A stretch of 64,000 bases of DNA from Phlyctochytrium arcticum. Its lineage: Eukaryota > Chytridiomycota > Chytridiomycetes > Chytridiales > Chytridiaceae. Both the position numbers and the translations under genes were made by a program. Below the pieces are notes generated by a model, which was not told where the DNA came from, did no database searches, and saw only the letters and a program-made list of their open reading frames with translations. The stretch's first letter is position 1. Each line of letters opens with the position of its first letter. The stretch lies in NCBI GenBank assembly GCA_025602905.1, contig JAHLKI010000006.1, forward strand, positions 1-64,000, in the 5' to 3' direction. Of the stretch, positions 44,291 to 56,020 are shown piece by piece.

Positions 44291-44656
44291 ATTTGGACAA
44301 TACCTCTTCTGTCACTTTCTGTACATACAAATCAGACGCGTCAAGAGTAGATTGTATATAATGCTGTCCAGACCATCCATATAATTTGATCCCATTTCAA
44401 AGCGAGCCAGTTGGAAGGCTAGTCCGACATTGTATGTTCCCCCTAGTAAAGTAACGTGTGTGGTGCGGGAGTTGCATTGTCGCAAGACTGGTCGCAAGAT
44501 CTGACATTTGAGATGGATTTTACAGCCACCTGTTCTGGCTCCGAAGCTCAAGCAGAAAGTCCAAAGTCCAAACCGTGAACTGGGACTGAGACGACACCAC
44601 AATCCCCCAGATGCCATGATATTTCTGCTATAGCGCAGTGTGCGTGCAAGAAAGGG
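44291..44656. other. short intergenic spacer
   Basis: 366 bp between tandem plus-strand genes. No gene or element seen; the open frames here are antisense to the flanking genes. Confidence 0.6.
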
Positions 44657-47600
44657 ATGAGTTCTGGAGAACCGAGCGCCGCGGATTTGGATTCTTGGGC
44701 TGACCAGGTGTCTGCAATCTTTCCGCAAGCACAGCGGAGCAAAGTTTTAGTCGATCTTCGTAAAACCCACTCGGTAGAAGTCACAATAAATCGACTATTC
44801 GATGGCAATGTATGTGTGATGTCTGTACTGTTACATTTTTTGTGAGATTCACTATGTGATGTTTTTTCACCCATAGTTTCTGGAGGGCACACATCTTGAT
44901 CCAAGCTATGATCTGATCATCATCAATGATTTCGCCACTCCCACAAGAGCCAATCCGCAAATTCTCGGTCCAGAAGATGCGGAGTTTTCAGATTCCAGTG
45001 ATGATGATTCTACCCCCACCAGAAATAAGCCAAGTCTGCTGAGCTTCAGGCGCAAGACATCAAACCTGGTTGATCTGACTAGTCCCGATCCTGAAATAGC
45101 AGTGGCAGCCGAGCCTTGCGCATCCCGCCTCTCCTACTCTCCTACACCATCCGCATCAACCAGCCGCTTTCAACCTGTCCCCATCCCTCTGAACCCATCC
45201 AGTACCCCGACTTTGATGTCTTCCTCTACAAAAGCATTGCCGGAGTTTGTACCCCCAACTCTGAAGTCACGTACTAGTGTATTGGTATGTCTTCGAAAGA
45301 CATGAATGGGGCAACAGTTTACTGACAGATTGGTTTCGAACCGACAGATTAATGACGACGCTGTCATCGATTTAAGTCAGGATCATCCACTGGTTGTCGT
45401 ACCTGAGAGCGATTCACGAGATTTCGCCAGGATCGGATCCGAGGATATCATTGAACAGCCAGCTGACCATCCAGTTTATGAGGAGATGAATCATATGTCC
45501 GAGCCACCAAATCAGAAGGAGGATCTTGACGGCAACCCTGAAGCGCCCATCGCCAGCAACTTTGGACCCGGCGAAAGGGACTTTCTCCGCCCCAATGATG
45601 ACGACGACTACATAGTAGATTTGGAAGACGAAATTGAAATTCCACACCCTAATTTATCTCTGCCATCATCACAATGCAGTAAACAGGGCAACCCACATTC
45701 GCAGCTTCTTCTGAATAATCTGGGCGCTGAGCGTATACCCGTTGTGCCTTCTGTAAATATTGGATCATGCGTAAATGTCTTCTGATAACTAATGTTACAC
45801 TTAGGATTCTGACGACGAAGAACTAGTAGATCTCAGCCAAGATCCGGACGATTTACCCGATTACGATACCGATGATTTTTTTGATAGCGGTGCGCCATCT
45901 GCTAGCAGGCAAGAGTCTGGCATTGACCCGGATGCAACCTACTACATGTCCGAGGACATTGAAGACTGGAGCTTGCTAGACCAAGAGTCCGATCGTGTAC
46001 TCCAAGCGGGATCTCAATTACTGGATTCAGACATTTTGGATCATGAGAGAGATTCACAATGGACTACTCAATCCTGTTTAGAGTACGGCCCTTCCATACC
46101 ATCACTCTCTTCACTCGAACGAAATACTACTTTTGTTGGTTCAGGTTTATGAATATTATCCCGCATTCCATGCATTGTTCTTATGCAACAGTCTCTGCAG
46201 AAACCCCATCCCGCATAAAACGATCAAAACGAACAACAACCTCCTCAAGTTATTCTTCCCAGGTTGTTTCCCTATCGTCCTCCCCGCTTCATTCCCCCCG
46301 TCGAACAGGTTTGTTTGCTACAGAACGCGATTCCCATCACTCATGCTCATGCTTACGGATCCTGGATAGGGTTCGATTATAGTGCCCGCTCAAGTCTTCT
46401 GTCTGATGATGACGATTTGCGATCTGTCGCTTCCTCCCTCGATCTCAGCTCCGACTCCGCACCATGTACGCCAGTAATCTCTGATTTTTACACTGCCCTC
46501 TTCTGACACACTTGGCAGCTCCAACGCGTAGGAAAAGAAAGGAACTTACCATCTATTCCCTGGGAACCATGTCTGATCTTGAATCGTCGGATGCGGATGC
46601 ATCTCAAGATTTCATGTCCGACCCATCTGCCAAAAACAAAAAGAAAACACCGAAAAAGCGAAAACGTAAGTTCCTTAACCTGGCTAATTTGGAGAATACT
46701 TCCATTTATGGTTTGATTTTCTTTGCAAATGCTAGGCGGTGCAGACACGGGGTCCCCACCCAAACCTTCAATGTCAAAGGAAGAGAAGAAGGTTGCAGCG
46801 GAGGCCAAAAAACTGGCACTTGAGCGTAAGCGCGCTGAACGACAACAAGAAAAGGTTACTGTACTATGTCGACATGGTCAATGCCTATTTGTGCTAACTA
46901 TAGCGTAGGAGGAGAAAGCGCGTGCCAAGGAGCAGGAAGCCCAAGCGAAAAAAGCTACCCGTAGCGTCAATACTATTCGGAACAAGCTTGACTGTATCCG
47001 AGAAATGATTGTGCACATATCTCCTGATTTTGGAGATCCTGCCGACAGCGAGGAACTGATTACGATTCTCACCAGTGCAGGCGCCCATGCCGAGTTGGTT
47101 CCTCTACCCATTACCCGATCCATACTTTGGCGTCGCTGCGTCACTCGCGACTGGGATAACGATGACGAATGCTGGAAGGGGTGCCCGCAGCGTATCGAGG
47201 ATGAGGCTTTTGTCATGATCTGCATGACCGGTGGGCAGTTTTCGGCCACTGTTGCTGCCGGTGACGATGGCATTTTGTCATTTGATGACGACGTACGGCG
47301 AGAGTTTCCCGGGCGAAACGTTATATATCTGTTGGAGGGCATAGAAACGTACTTGAAACGTAAAGGGCGGTCAAAACACGATGATCAAGCGAACGACAAC
47401 GAGGTAGGCAATCCAGCGGCAGCAGTACCAGGACAGCGGAGGAAGAGGAAGATTTCCAAACCGACTTTTGCCGACTTGCGCAACGAACTTGTTCGACTAC
47501 AAATGGAGCGGCCGAACAAAGTACTCATTCAGCAATCGGCGGGCAGTCGCGACAGCCTTGAATGGATCAACCGATTTACTGATCAGATTGCCATGATCCC

Positions 47601-48073
47601 TGAATTAAAGTAAGCTTGGCCCAAACGGACAGCACAAATTTGCGGAGCTGACAATCATATTTAGGCATCGTAGTGAGGAAGCCTGGTCTCTAACTTTTGG
47701 CGACAAAATCCGATCAGGCAAAGACGAGTCAGATACATGGCAATGCATGCTTGAACAAATCCAAGGGATATCGGAACTTCGTGCGCGGGCGGTCGTTGCG
47801 GTTTACCCTACTGTACAAAGCCTTTACCAGGCGTATTTCAAGTGCTCAACTGAGAAAGAGGGTCAGGCTTTACTTGCGGGCGTGGAGGTAAGCTTTGCCA
47901 AGAGCTGTCAAGGCGCACATTTCTCATTGGATACATTTGAGCAGGTCAACAGTGGGACACCTGCCCACCCGAGTATCAAAAAACTCGGTGCGGCGCTTGC
48001 CAGACGGATCTATATTGCCATGATGGACGATGATCCAGAGACTGAATTGATGGACGACAAGTCCAAGGCGTGA
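44657..48073 (+). CDS. EME1: EME1/MMS4-like, Mus81 partner of the structure-specific endonuclease
   Basis: Eleven exons (44657-44809, 44877-45284, 45348-45770, 45805-46144, 46192-46308, 46370-46465, 46519-46665, 46736-46854, 46909-47609, 47665-47887, 47945-48073) give 951 aa. Residues 15-50 resemble a CUE ubiquitin-binding domain (AIFPQAQ ... VEVTINRLFDGN). The disordered middle holds four SUMO-interaction-like motifs (LVDLTSPDPE, VIDLSQDHP, YIVDLEDEIE, LVDLSQDPDD). A basic coiled coil (KEEKKVAAEAKKLALERKRA) leads to the inactive ERCC4 nuclease fold: IVHISPDFGD, FPGRNVIYLLEGIETYLKR, PTFADLRNELVRLQ, ending in HhH (LEQIQGISELRARAVVAVYP). Known: EME1 pairs with Mus81 to cut 3' flaps and joint molecules in recombination. 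Several introns are short (34-47 nt). Confidence 0.85.
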
Positions 48074-49509
48074 TACAGCAGAGCTGCTTGTAAAATATGT
48101 ACAAAGACTATTTATTCTCCCAGGTCCTATTTTTGGTACGAGTACACAATCGAAAGCCGCTCGACGCTTTAATGGGTTTGGGTTGTTGGACGTTTTCAAC
48201 ACTTTCCCTCAATGAAATTGTAAACCCTTTTGGCCTTGTTGGTCTCTCATATCACTGGCATGCTCGCCTTGATGAAATCGAGGATTCGCAATGATCTTGT
48301 GATTGTCAGTTATTGCGAGAAACGAAGGATGTCTTCCCTTACGCGGCAGAGACGACGTATGCCAACAACGGCCAATGTTCAGCCAACAATGCCCAAATCA
48401 CTTTGCGCATGATGCAGAATCAAAGATGTGTCCTTGCGTCTGCATCAATGACCGCCTCCAAGCTCGCCACCCTGCCCACCAGACTTGCTACATATACACA
48501 GTCCCCTCCAGGGAAATGACCCTCTGAGCTAGGTCGGTCTCATCGCGACTGAGAACTTGGTTTCGTGCCAACCAGCCCTTGGCCAGTTGGCCTGGGATGG
48601 GCGGCTCAACAGCCTGCTCCCCGTTCCAGAAGAGAAACGGTGTGACCCAACTATATCGGCTAGTAGATCGGTTGGTTGTGCGGTGGCAGTTTGGAGCTGG
48701 TTGTGCGGTGACGATTTGAAACATTCGCCCAGTGTAGTTCTTCACCTCCGTGGTGGTGTATGACTTCGTTCCAGCTAAAAAGTGGATTGCAAGCGAAGAG
48801 ACAAGGAACGGACAAAAGAACGGCCGCAACTATATCCAACCTCAGTCTTTGAGAGGTTGGATATTAGTTGCCGCCCAAAAGAACCCTTTCATCTCGAAGA
48901 GAAAAGTTGTGGAGCAAGTGTGCCACCTCTCGACCCAGACCTTGACCTTTGTGAAATTCCAAATTTGACAAACGTTCGAAAAAGTGTGCATGAAGGAATC
49001 ACAGACATTCAATCTGCATGTGTTGTTTCACGCCAATGCTGGACTAGGTAGAGACTACAGTGGCAGTTGTGCCTATAGATTACCGGTAACCTGCGCGATG
49101 GGGAAAGATGATCTCCCCGGAAGTCAATTTCCGGCCAGCTGTGAATCTCTGAAGCGAGACGGCGAGTGCAAGCTGATAGTATGAAGATGTTATTTCCCGC
49201 CAGGTTGGCGAGGAAGGGTTATGCTTGGACCTTTGGCATCCTCCTGCGTAGGTACAGTGCTCTGGAAGGTTCTCCCACGCGGCGCCGCGGTCACCTCTGC
49301 GATCTCAAATGGGAGGTACCTTCAACGATAACTTTCCCCTATTAGAGCAAACAGCTTCCCCACACTACAAATCTACTGTACTCAGAATTGGCAAAAGCAA
49401 AATGACAATATCATCCCTCCAACCCACCAGGAACTGGAAGAAATCGTCCCGAAGCCACAGCAGAGGACGAGCTGGACAATGCATCTTGGCAACCGTTCTC
49501 CAGAGAATG
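48074..49509. repeat. gene-poor region with a displaced copy of the downstream Myb-like module
   Basis: At about 48266-48360 the sequence (ATGAAATCGAGGATTCGCAA ... GTTATTGCGAGAAACGAAGG ... TTCCCTTACGCGGCAGAGAC) is a degraded second copy of 49526-49620. The rest holds no supported gene. The minus-strand frame at 48488-48829 (starting MRPFFCPFLVSSLAIHFLAG) is unsupported. A short inverted pair reading AACCTCTCAAAGACT / AGTCTTTGAGAGGTT is at 48840-48860. Confidence 0.5.
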
Positions 49510-50645
49510 TTACGATGAACTCCCCCCGGACGAAATCGAGGACTTGCAATGGTCGCTTGATTGTCAGTTATTGCGAAAAACAAAGGATGTCTTCCCATAC
49601 GCGGCAACGACGACAGATGAACGAGCCAGAGCATGGGACAGCGTTGCTGCTTACGTCTGTCATCAAGGACGAGAGGATGGATACTGTCTTACGGGTGCAT
49701 AAGCGCGCCATCGTGTAGAATTGCTACTGCAGCGGCATCGAAAGGAGGAAGAGGCAGACGCACTACTTCCCGCTAATGAGGAAGTGGGCCCTTATGATCC
49801 ATTGAAAGATGAGCTGGAGGAATTGGATGATAAGTTGTCGGCGTTCTTCTCGCGGTCGCTAAATCCTACCTGTTTTGACTTTGAACTTGATATGAATATC
49901 TTGAGGGCTGCTAAACTGCATTTCAAGTACAGTACGATGCCAGAGAACGAAGCCGCGTGGGATAAAATTGCTGGTGAAGTGAATGAAACCGGAAGCACAT
50001 TAACCGGCGAGCAAGTCCGGGATCGAGTGGAGCATCTGATCCAATGGGACAGAGATCAGCAAGAGAGCGAAATGAGGAATGCCCGCGGCCTGCCACGATC
50101 GACGAATGCTAACCTCCATATTGGACGACGAGCTGCAATGTTTTCGATCAAAATTGGGACAGCCTCTTCCCTCAGCGGAAGATGAACATGACATTAGACT
50201 TTTGATCGAAACTGTAGGCGAGTTCCCTTACCAAAACAGACTTGAGGACATTCATGATTCTTGGGAAAAGGTCGCAGACGCAGTAAATCAGTATTTTGGA
50301 GTGCCTGGGCATAATATGAATGGTCAACAGGCTCGGAAGCGAGTGGAATACCTCCTCCAATGGCACCGTGACTTGGAACGACAGGAGCCACTAGAAGATG
50401 AAAATTTTGTACCAGACTACGACGAGAAGAGGCAGCTCCTGACCGATCTAGATGATGTGCTGGACAACTTTGAGCTGGACCGGGAAGCAGTTGAACTCGG
50501 AACAATGTCTAAATCGGAGAGCAAAACCCTTTGTAGCGATCGCGGCAATTATTTCAAGGACTGTAGTCTCGGGGAAGGGCTGAGACGCGCAGCGATCGCA
50601 GAAATGGCGAAAAGGGCCCGGCTCATGAGTGAAGGCCAATTTTAA
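49510..50645 (+). pseudogene. decaying gene with three Myb/SANT-like modules
   Basis: Three related modules lie in tandem. Module 1 (LPPDEIEDLQWSLDCQLLRK ... AWDSVAAYVCHQG ... LTGA-stop-ARHRVELLLQRH) has an in-frame TAA at 49701-49703 where the second module has a Gln codon (GEQVRDRVEHLIQW). Module 2 (about 49790-50075): AAWDKIAGEVNETGSTLTGE and VEHLIQWDRDQQE. Module 3 (50109-50396): SWEKVADAVNQYFGVPGHN and GQQARKRVEYLLQWHRDLER. Modules 2 and 3 are in different frames, so at least one frameshift separates them. The pattern 'W-kia--vN---tG-q-R-RVe-LLqwhRd' is Myb/SANT-like. The third frame ends in EMAKRARLMSEGQF. No start codon in frame for module 1. Confidence 0.55.
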
Positions 50646-50980
50646 ATAGGGTTCAATCGAGACAAAGTGGCAGCATAGAGCCTATATAGAAGCGGCGATA
50701 CTGACTTTCTAATGCAGCCATTGTACTGTACATATTACTACAATTATCATTCTAAAAGGCTATAGCATCGGTGTGGGAGAGTATACTTCGAGAAGAAATT
50801 GAAACAGGTAATATATGGAACCATTCAGCCGGGAAAGGGAAAGAAGGGTCGTGGGTAACATTAAGTAGTAGGTAAATATACAAAAATCCCGGATCCCGCG
50901 TTAGGTGTGTGTGGTGTGCGCGGGCAGGACATCAATCAAGTGCGTGCGTGCGACCAGGGCAGTCGCGTCAAAATTGAATC
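50646..50980. other. intergenic spacer between convergent loci
   Basis: 335 bp with presumed 3' flanks only; contains a GTGTGTGTGGTGTGCGCGGG purine/pyrimidine stretch at about 50905-50925. No gene seen. Confidence 0.55.
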
Positions 50981-53530
50981 TTAGATCTCATGTTCGCGTT
51001 GAGAATCACGACCGTCTCTTGGAGAGTTTGGAATCAAACTGGACAAAACTGTAAAAATGACATATGTCAATTTTGAATCTTCCTACAATCTTTACGTTCG
51101 TGTTTTGACTTACTTTTTCCCGTCCTGTCTCCATAAAACTTGTCCAGGTGCTGCATCGTCTGCTCATGCAGGTTGCGCACAACTGGATTCGGACTAGGAG
51201 ACCGTTCAAATATGTCTTCATCGGATTCAGAGAGATCATCTTCAAGGTCAATTGACATAACATCATCGTCATCCTCGAAATCATCCCAGTTAATACTGTC
51301 GTCCCGGTCAATCTCCATATGAAGCAGCGCGATAAGTCTGGCATCATTACGAGCCACATCCAATGGCGTTTCTCCATTGTTATTCGTGATGTCGGTAGCG
51401 GCGCCTAATCGAAGCAGAATTTCGGTGACAACACGATTGCCGTACTTGCAAGCATAGTGTAAAGCAGTGTTTCCTTGCGAGTCCCGTAAGTTGACTACTT
51501 GGGGCAAAAGGTCCAGTGCTTCAGAGTATTCCTCCTCCAAAACCTGCGCAACGCAGCGAGCATAGTAGCCGGCAGCTGTCCAGATATCCCGTCGCTTGGC
51601 GGCCTTGGCAATATGGTGCAGTACGGTTCGACTTGCCAGATCCGCAACGTACACTGAATCCCGAAGCAAATTCGTAAGTTGCGCAAAAGTCTGCGAATCA
51701 TAACAGGCCATGTGATAAACAGCCCGCATCAAAGGTGTTTCACCACCATAAGCGGTGACCGTTGGACTAGCTCCAGCCTGTAAAAGCGCTCGCACGAGCG
51801 GGACCCGCCCCAAGGCCGCGGCATAATGCACCAACGTGCTGCCGCGTTTTCCATCCAGGACCATGTGTACATGCAGCTTTTTATGATTGCCGGGGATTTT
51901 GAGAGAATCCAAAATTTTGTGCAACTGATTGTCTCCGTAAAGATATAAGTTGGTCATAACTTCACGTCGCCGCAGCTGCTGCGCCGCATGCTGTTGACAT
52001 ATCACATCGTCACTTTCTAGTTGCTCAGTCACAGTTCGTGTCCTACTTCGTGAGTGCGCAGCAGGTGCTTTTGTTTGCTCTGGTGAGTGCTCGGCGGCAG
52101 GTGCTGCGGCTATATTTGCATCCTGTGGAGACATCTCGGGTATATACTTTGCAGCATTCTCTGACGACTTCGTGCTATCACGAGTCCCAGAAGCTGCAAC
52201 GTCTGCAGAGACAAATTCTGCAGGGTTGGGGAATGGCGTATAGCCGGTGGTGGGATATGTATAAGCATGTTGCGCAGCCAAGCTCAACAAGTTCAGCATC
52301 GCCAACTGCTGGTAGGCGCTTTGCACTGATGGGTATTGACCTCCAGACACAAGAGGAGAAGATTGAGGTTGTGATTGCTGGAATTGTGACATGTCTTGTG
52401 ATTTTAGAAATTGCTGAAGTTGAGCAACATAATTTTGAGCTGTTGTCTCATCATACCCCAGCCCCTGTTGCAGCTTTTGAAAATATTCAGCTTCCGCAGA
52501 GGACGATGGTGGCAGAGAAAATTGTGGCGGAGGATGTGAAGAATGTCCAAAAAGGTAGGGATGAGGGGCGGAAGGAGTGAATGTGTTTGCAGCGGATGCT
52601 GCCAAATCTTGAAAGCTTTTGGTGGAACTTTCCGATGGATAGGTTGAGGTCCCAGGAGGGGGATGTCCAGGGTATGGCGATTGCTGGAAAAGACTCTGCA
52701 TCCCAAGCGAATTGAAAAATGCCTGAACATCTTGGGGTCCGTGCGATGGAGGTACAACTGGAGCCGGGGTTTGCCGCAAGCTATTTGCGTCAGAACTGGA
52801 GGAAGCAAGTTCGGATGTCGGGGATTGGTAGGATGATGGATCCATGGGCCATGGAGGAGGCGGGGGACGATCCAAACCGTTTGCGGAATGGATGGGACTC
52901 ATTGGATCACGGGGTGTGCTGCTTCCTTCCGGACTGTTGCCCCCGGATAGTATCTGACTCTGTCCGTCAAAATTAAGAAAGTATTCCGCGTGTAAGGAGG
53001 GGCTTGACGATTGGGGGGATGCTATTATATCGCCATGAAAGTCAGCAGGATTTGACTTGATTGTGGGTGGTTTGGGCGCAACCGATCCGGTTTGAGGATC
53101 AAAGTCAAACAAAGCACGCAGATCCACTTCGACATTGTATCGCCCAGCGAGCTGGCGGCTTTCTGAGAGCGGGATCCTAAGAGCGACAAATGAGATCTTG
53201 GTCGATACAGAGAGAGATTGTACATGTTACTTACCAGGTTCCTTGATACTTTCCATATCCACCCTGGATTTTCTCATGCTCGCCCTGGAGTACCTCACGT
53301 TCCAGTATCTTTGTTCGTTTCGGTTTGGTAAACCCCGCCACCTTCAAAATCTGGGTTGCATTCATGTACGCATCAGCCATTCGACGCATGACGGGAGTGT
53401 CACGACACATCATTTCATATACTGGGACCCCACTGTAAATGGCAGAATAGATCACAGGGCCGCCATTAGCTGGGTTGGTCAGGGCAACCGTCGTTGGAAC
53501 ATGCGGAGGTGCTGTCGAGGGAATATCCAT
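50981..53530 (-). CDS. MBP1: APSES-domain ankyrin transcription factor (MBF/SBF type)
   Basis: Exons 53530-53235, 53176-51114 and 51048-50981 give about 808 aa. The APSES/KilA-N DNA-binding domain covers residues 25-130: [74 protein letters not shown], with the last block joined by the first intron. A long Ser/Pro/Gln-rich segment then leads to ankyrin repeats ([76 protein letters not shown]). An acidic stretch with [20 protein letters not shown] ends the exon. Known: Mbp1/Swi4-type factors drive G1/S transcription, usually with Swi6. The third exon is inferred from a GTAAGT donor and TTTTTACAG acceptor; without it the protein ends 17 residues later in exon 2. Confidence 0.92.
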
Positions 53531-54213
53531 AGTTTTAGTCGGGTCCAGGCGGTGCACCGCCTAGAGGACCAGACACGGTTCCTATGCACTAGGGTAGTCT
53601 ATCAGCCTTCCAGATCAGTCTTTCGTCTGACGAGAGTTCGAGTCCAAGCTCCCAGAAATGCTGCAAGTCCAATTGTCCCTGGCGACACTTCCTTTCCCCA
53701 CCAGAAATTGCTAAAAAGTCGTAAGCCGGAATGAGTCCCTTAAACCGTTTGTTCCCCTGCGTCCCTTGCCGTGGCAATCTAAATCCTGCCCAAGTTCTAT
53801 GTAGCTGTTGTCCTGCTCGTCGTCTCCTTCTTTGTCGAATTTTGGCAGCACACGGCGGAATGCCGAGAACTGCGCCATGACCGCCACCCGCGCCACGTCT
53901 GTTCCAGCTATGGCTACGCCGCTCAAGCGCATGACTGTGCCTCCTACGAGACTTGCGGACGGTGAAGTTGAAGTTCGCGTTAAACGGTTTCGGGACGTTT
54001 TTGGACGAACACTACTGATTTCCGTCGGCAATAGCCGCCAAGGCAGACTTTTAGCACCGTCTCAAGGCAGGTCCGGGGACCGCAGATACGGCACGACGGC
54101 ATTCTGCTTGTTCTATGGACGGTCAAGGTGTTCTACTTGCTTCATTCGGTGTGTTCAGGACGTTGGGAAACAACGGAGCAAGGGGCAGACGTTCACAGTG
54201 AATCCGCGGCCCT
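53531..54213. promoter_or_regulatory. intergenic region between divergent APSES and SET genes
   Basis: 683 bp. A plus-strand frame at 53808-54233 overlaps the SET start but has no domain and is out of frame with it, so it was not called. Promoters of both genes should lie here; no TATA box is clear. Confidence 0.45.
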
Positions 54214-55873
54214 ATGGACAAGCTATCAAGTGATGAACCACTTGTATCCTACGAAATAAAGAAGCTCAACAAAGATGACGATCGGGACTACATTGTAACG
54301 TGGAAGGACACCGGATCTCGTGTTCAAGTTCGCACCCAAAAGTCGCGTTTTACAGGCAAAGGACTCTTTTGCGCCCAGGAGCTCATCACCAAAGGAACTA
54401 GGATTGATCACTATCATGGAACAACAGTCTCGTGCGCAGTGGCCCACAAACTTTTTGCCACGAACAATGATTCCTTTTGGCTAAAGAATTCAGCTGTGGT
54501 TGTGCCACATGGCTATATTCCGGGTCGATTCATCAACGACTGTGTAGAGCTTCCTGAGCATGATGAAGGTCCTATTGTGTATGGTGCACGACCAAATGCG
54601 AAATTTGTAGAAAAGGACGGGACCGTGATTGTTCAAGCGACAAAAACTATATACGTAGGCGAGGAGATATTCCTCACTTATGGTCACTGGTACTGGCGTT
54701 GTATTCTCTTCGAGCGCTCTGGTTTTGAGTCTGAAGCACTTCCCAATCGCTTTGAAGTTCTCGACCCAACTGATGAGGTGGATCGAAAGAAGAAGGATAG
54801 ATTATGTGCAAAGCTTGGTTGGACGAGCCTGATGGATGACGTCCGCATGGTCAAAGTTTGCCGGCATTCGGGACAAAGCGGAAGAGTGTGGGACTACTAC
54901 ATCTTAAAAAAAGTATGGGCTTCGTGTATGCTCAGAATATGTTTGTGAGCTATCCCGACTTACATATCCCGAATTTCAGGGTTTCCGACGAGCATGGCGA
55001 TCAGTGTCTCAGTTTTGTGTGCACATGGAAGCAGACGCTCTTGGTACGAAATGTTTGTGCGAAGAATGTCACAAGCTTGGAAAGCGGAAGCGAGCATCCG
55101 CTTCGAATACTTCGTCAACGGCCAAGAACGTACCTTCAACCAAGAAGGATGTAAAACCCAAGAAGCCTGCAAAGGCCAAAAAAAGCCCAAAGGCCACGCC
55201 AAAGAAGCGACGCGTGACACCTACTGAGCCTTTGTCTGAGGTACAATCCCCTCCCAGGTCAGTCGAAGTGGTGGACCTCTGCTCCAGTAGCAGTTCGGTC
55301 AACGGGGAGGAAGATTCCAGACCCTCCTCGTTCGAGGACTCCCCACCGCCGGCTGTAATTTTGGATGAGAAGTCCGAGTCTGAATCCATTTTTGTTGAGG
55401 ACCCGCCAGTACCGGATACGCCATCCGAGGCCAATGACTCCATTTCCAGACCATTCTCAACCGATGGCTCCACATCACCACTTGCTGCATCAATAAATGA
55501 TGAGCCGTCTGCTGCGGAAGGGGCTTCGCTGCGACGCTCATCTCGACAGTTCAAACAAGTAGACCGCCTTTGGATGTTTCCACTACTTTCTACGGTGCAC
55601 CGCTCTCCACGGCGCCCGAGCGAAGATGTGCAGCCTACTTCTCCCCTCCCCGTGAGCGAAAATACCCAACAACAGTCTCCGCGACCTTTGAGCGAAGACA
55701 ACCTTCCTCGCTCTCCGCGGCCTGTGGGCGAACTTATGCAATCGCGGCGTTCGCCTAGGCCGAAGACCTCCTTCACCATTGAGGTACCTAGCCGGTGTTT
55801 GCCCCCACCGAATATGACACTGAGGCAGATTATGGATCACAAGATGACGGGGCGGGGTTCGAAGCAATCTTGA
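54214..55873 (+). CDS. SET-domain protein, putative lysine methyltransferase
   Basis: Exons 54214-54912 and 54980-55873 (67-nt intron) give 530 aa. The SET domain spans about residues 35-240: SRFTGKGLFCAQELITKGTR, GRFINDCVELPEHDEGPIVY, GARPNAKFVEKDGTVIVQAT, KTIYVGEEIFLTYGHWYW. The FIND-C and GEEIFLTYG motifs give the usual cofactor knot, but the common NHSC/HDC-PNC pattern is replaced by NDC ... RPNAKF. Exon 2 continues FCVHMEADALGTKCLCEECH, a Cys triad like a post-SET element. The rest is disordered: Lys-rich (PKKPAKAKKSPKATPKKRR, a nuclear signal), acidic/Ser-rich, then four SPRP-type repeats. Substrate unknown. The minus-strand frame opposite exon 2 is antisense shadow. Confidence 0.8.
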
Positions 55874-56020
55874 GGTCCACAATACATGACTTAACATAGA
55901 TTTACGTTTAGCGATTGGTATCTGTAAATGTGAAGTGGACCACCCTACTACCGTACCGTATGTAGTGCAGTCACCGCGAAAGCGCGGACCAGCTCGCTGG
56001 TGATCTCGCGAAATTCTTTT

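Noticed and set aside
53808..54233. 141-codon frame just before the SET gene
   Set aside because: Out of frame with the SET start, no recognisable domain; a possible 5' exon could not be joined by a good intron.
55069..55779. 236-codon minus-strand open frame
   Set aside because: Antisense of the low-complexity exon of the SET gene; Ser/Gly-rich only because of the opposite strand.
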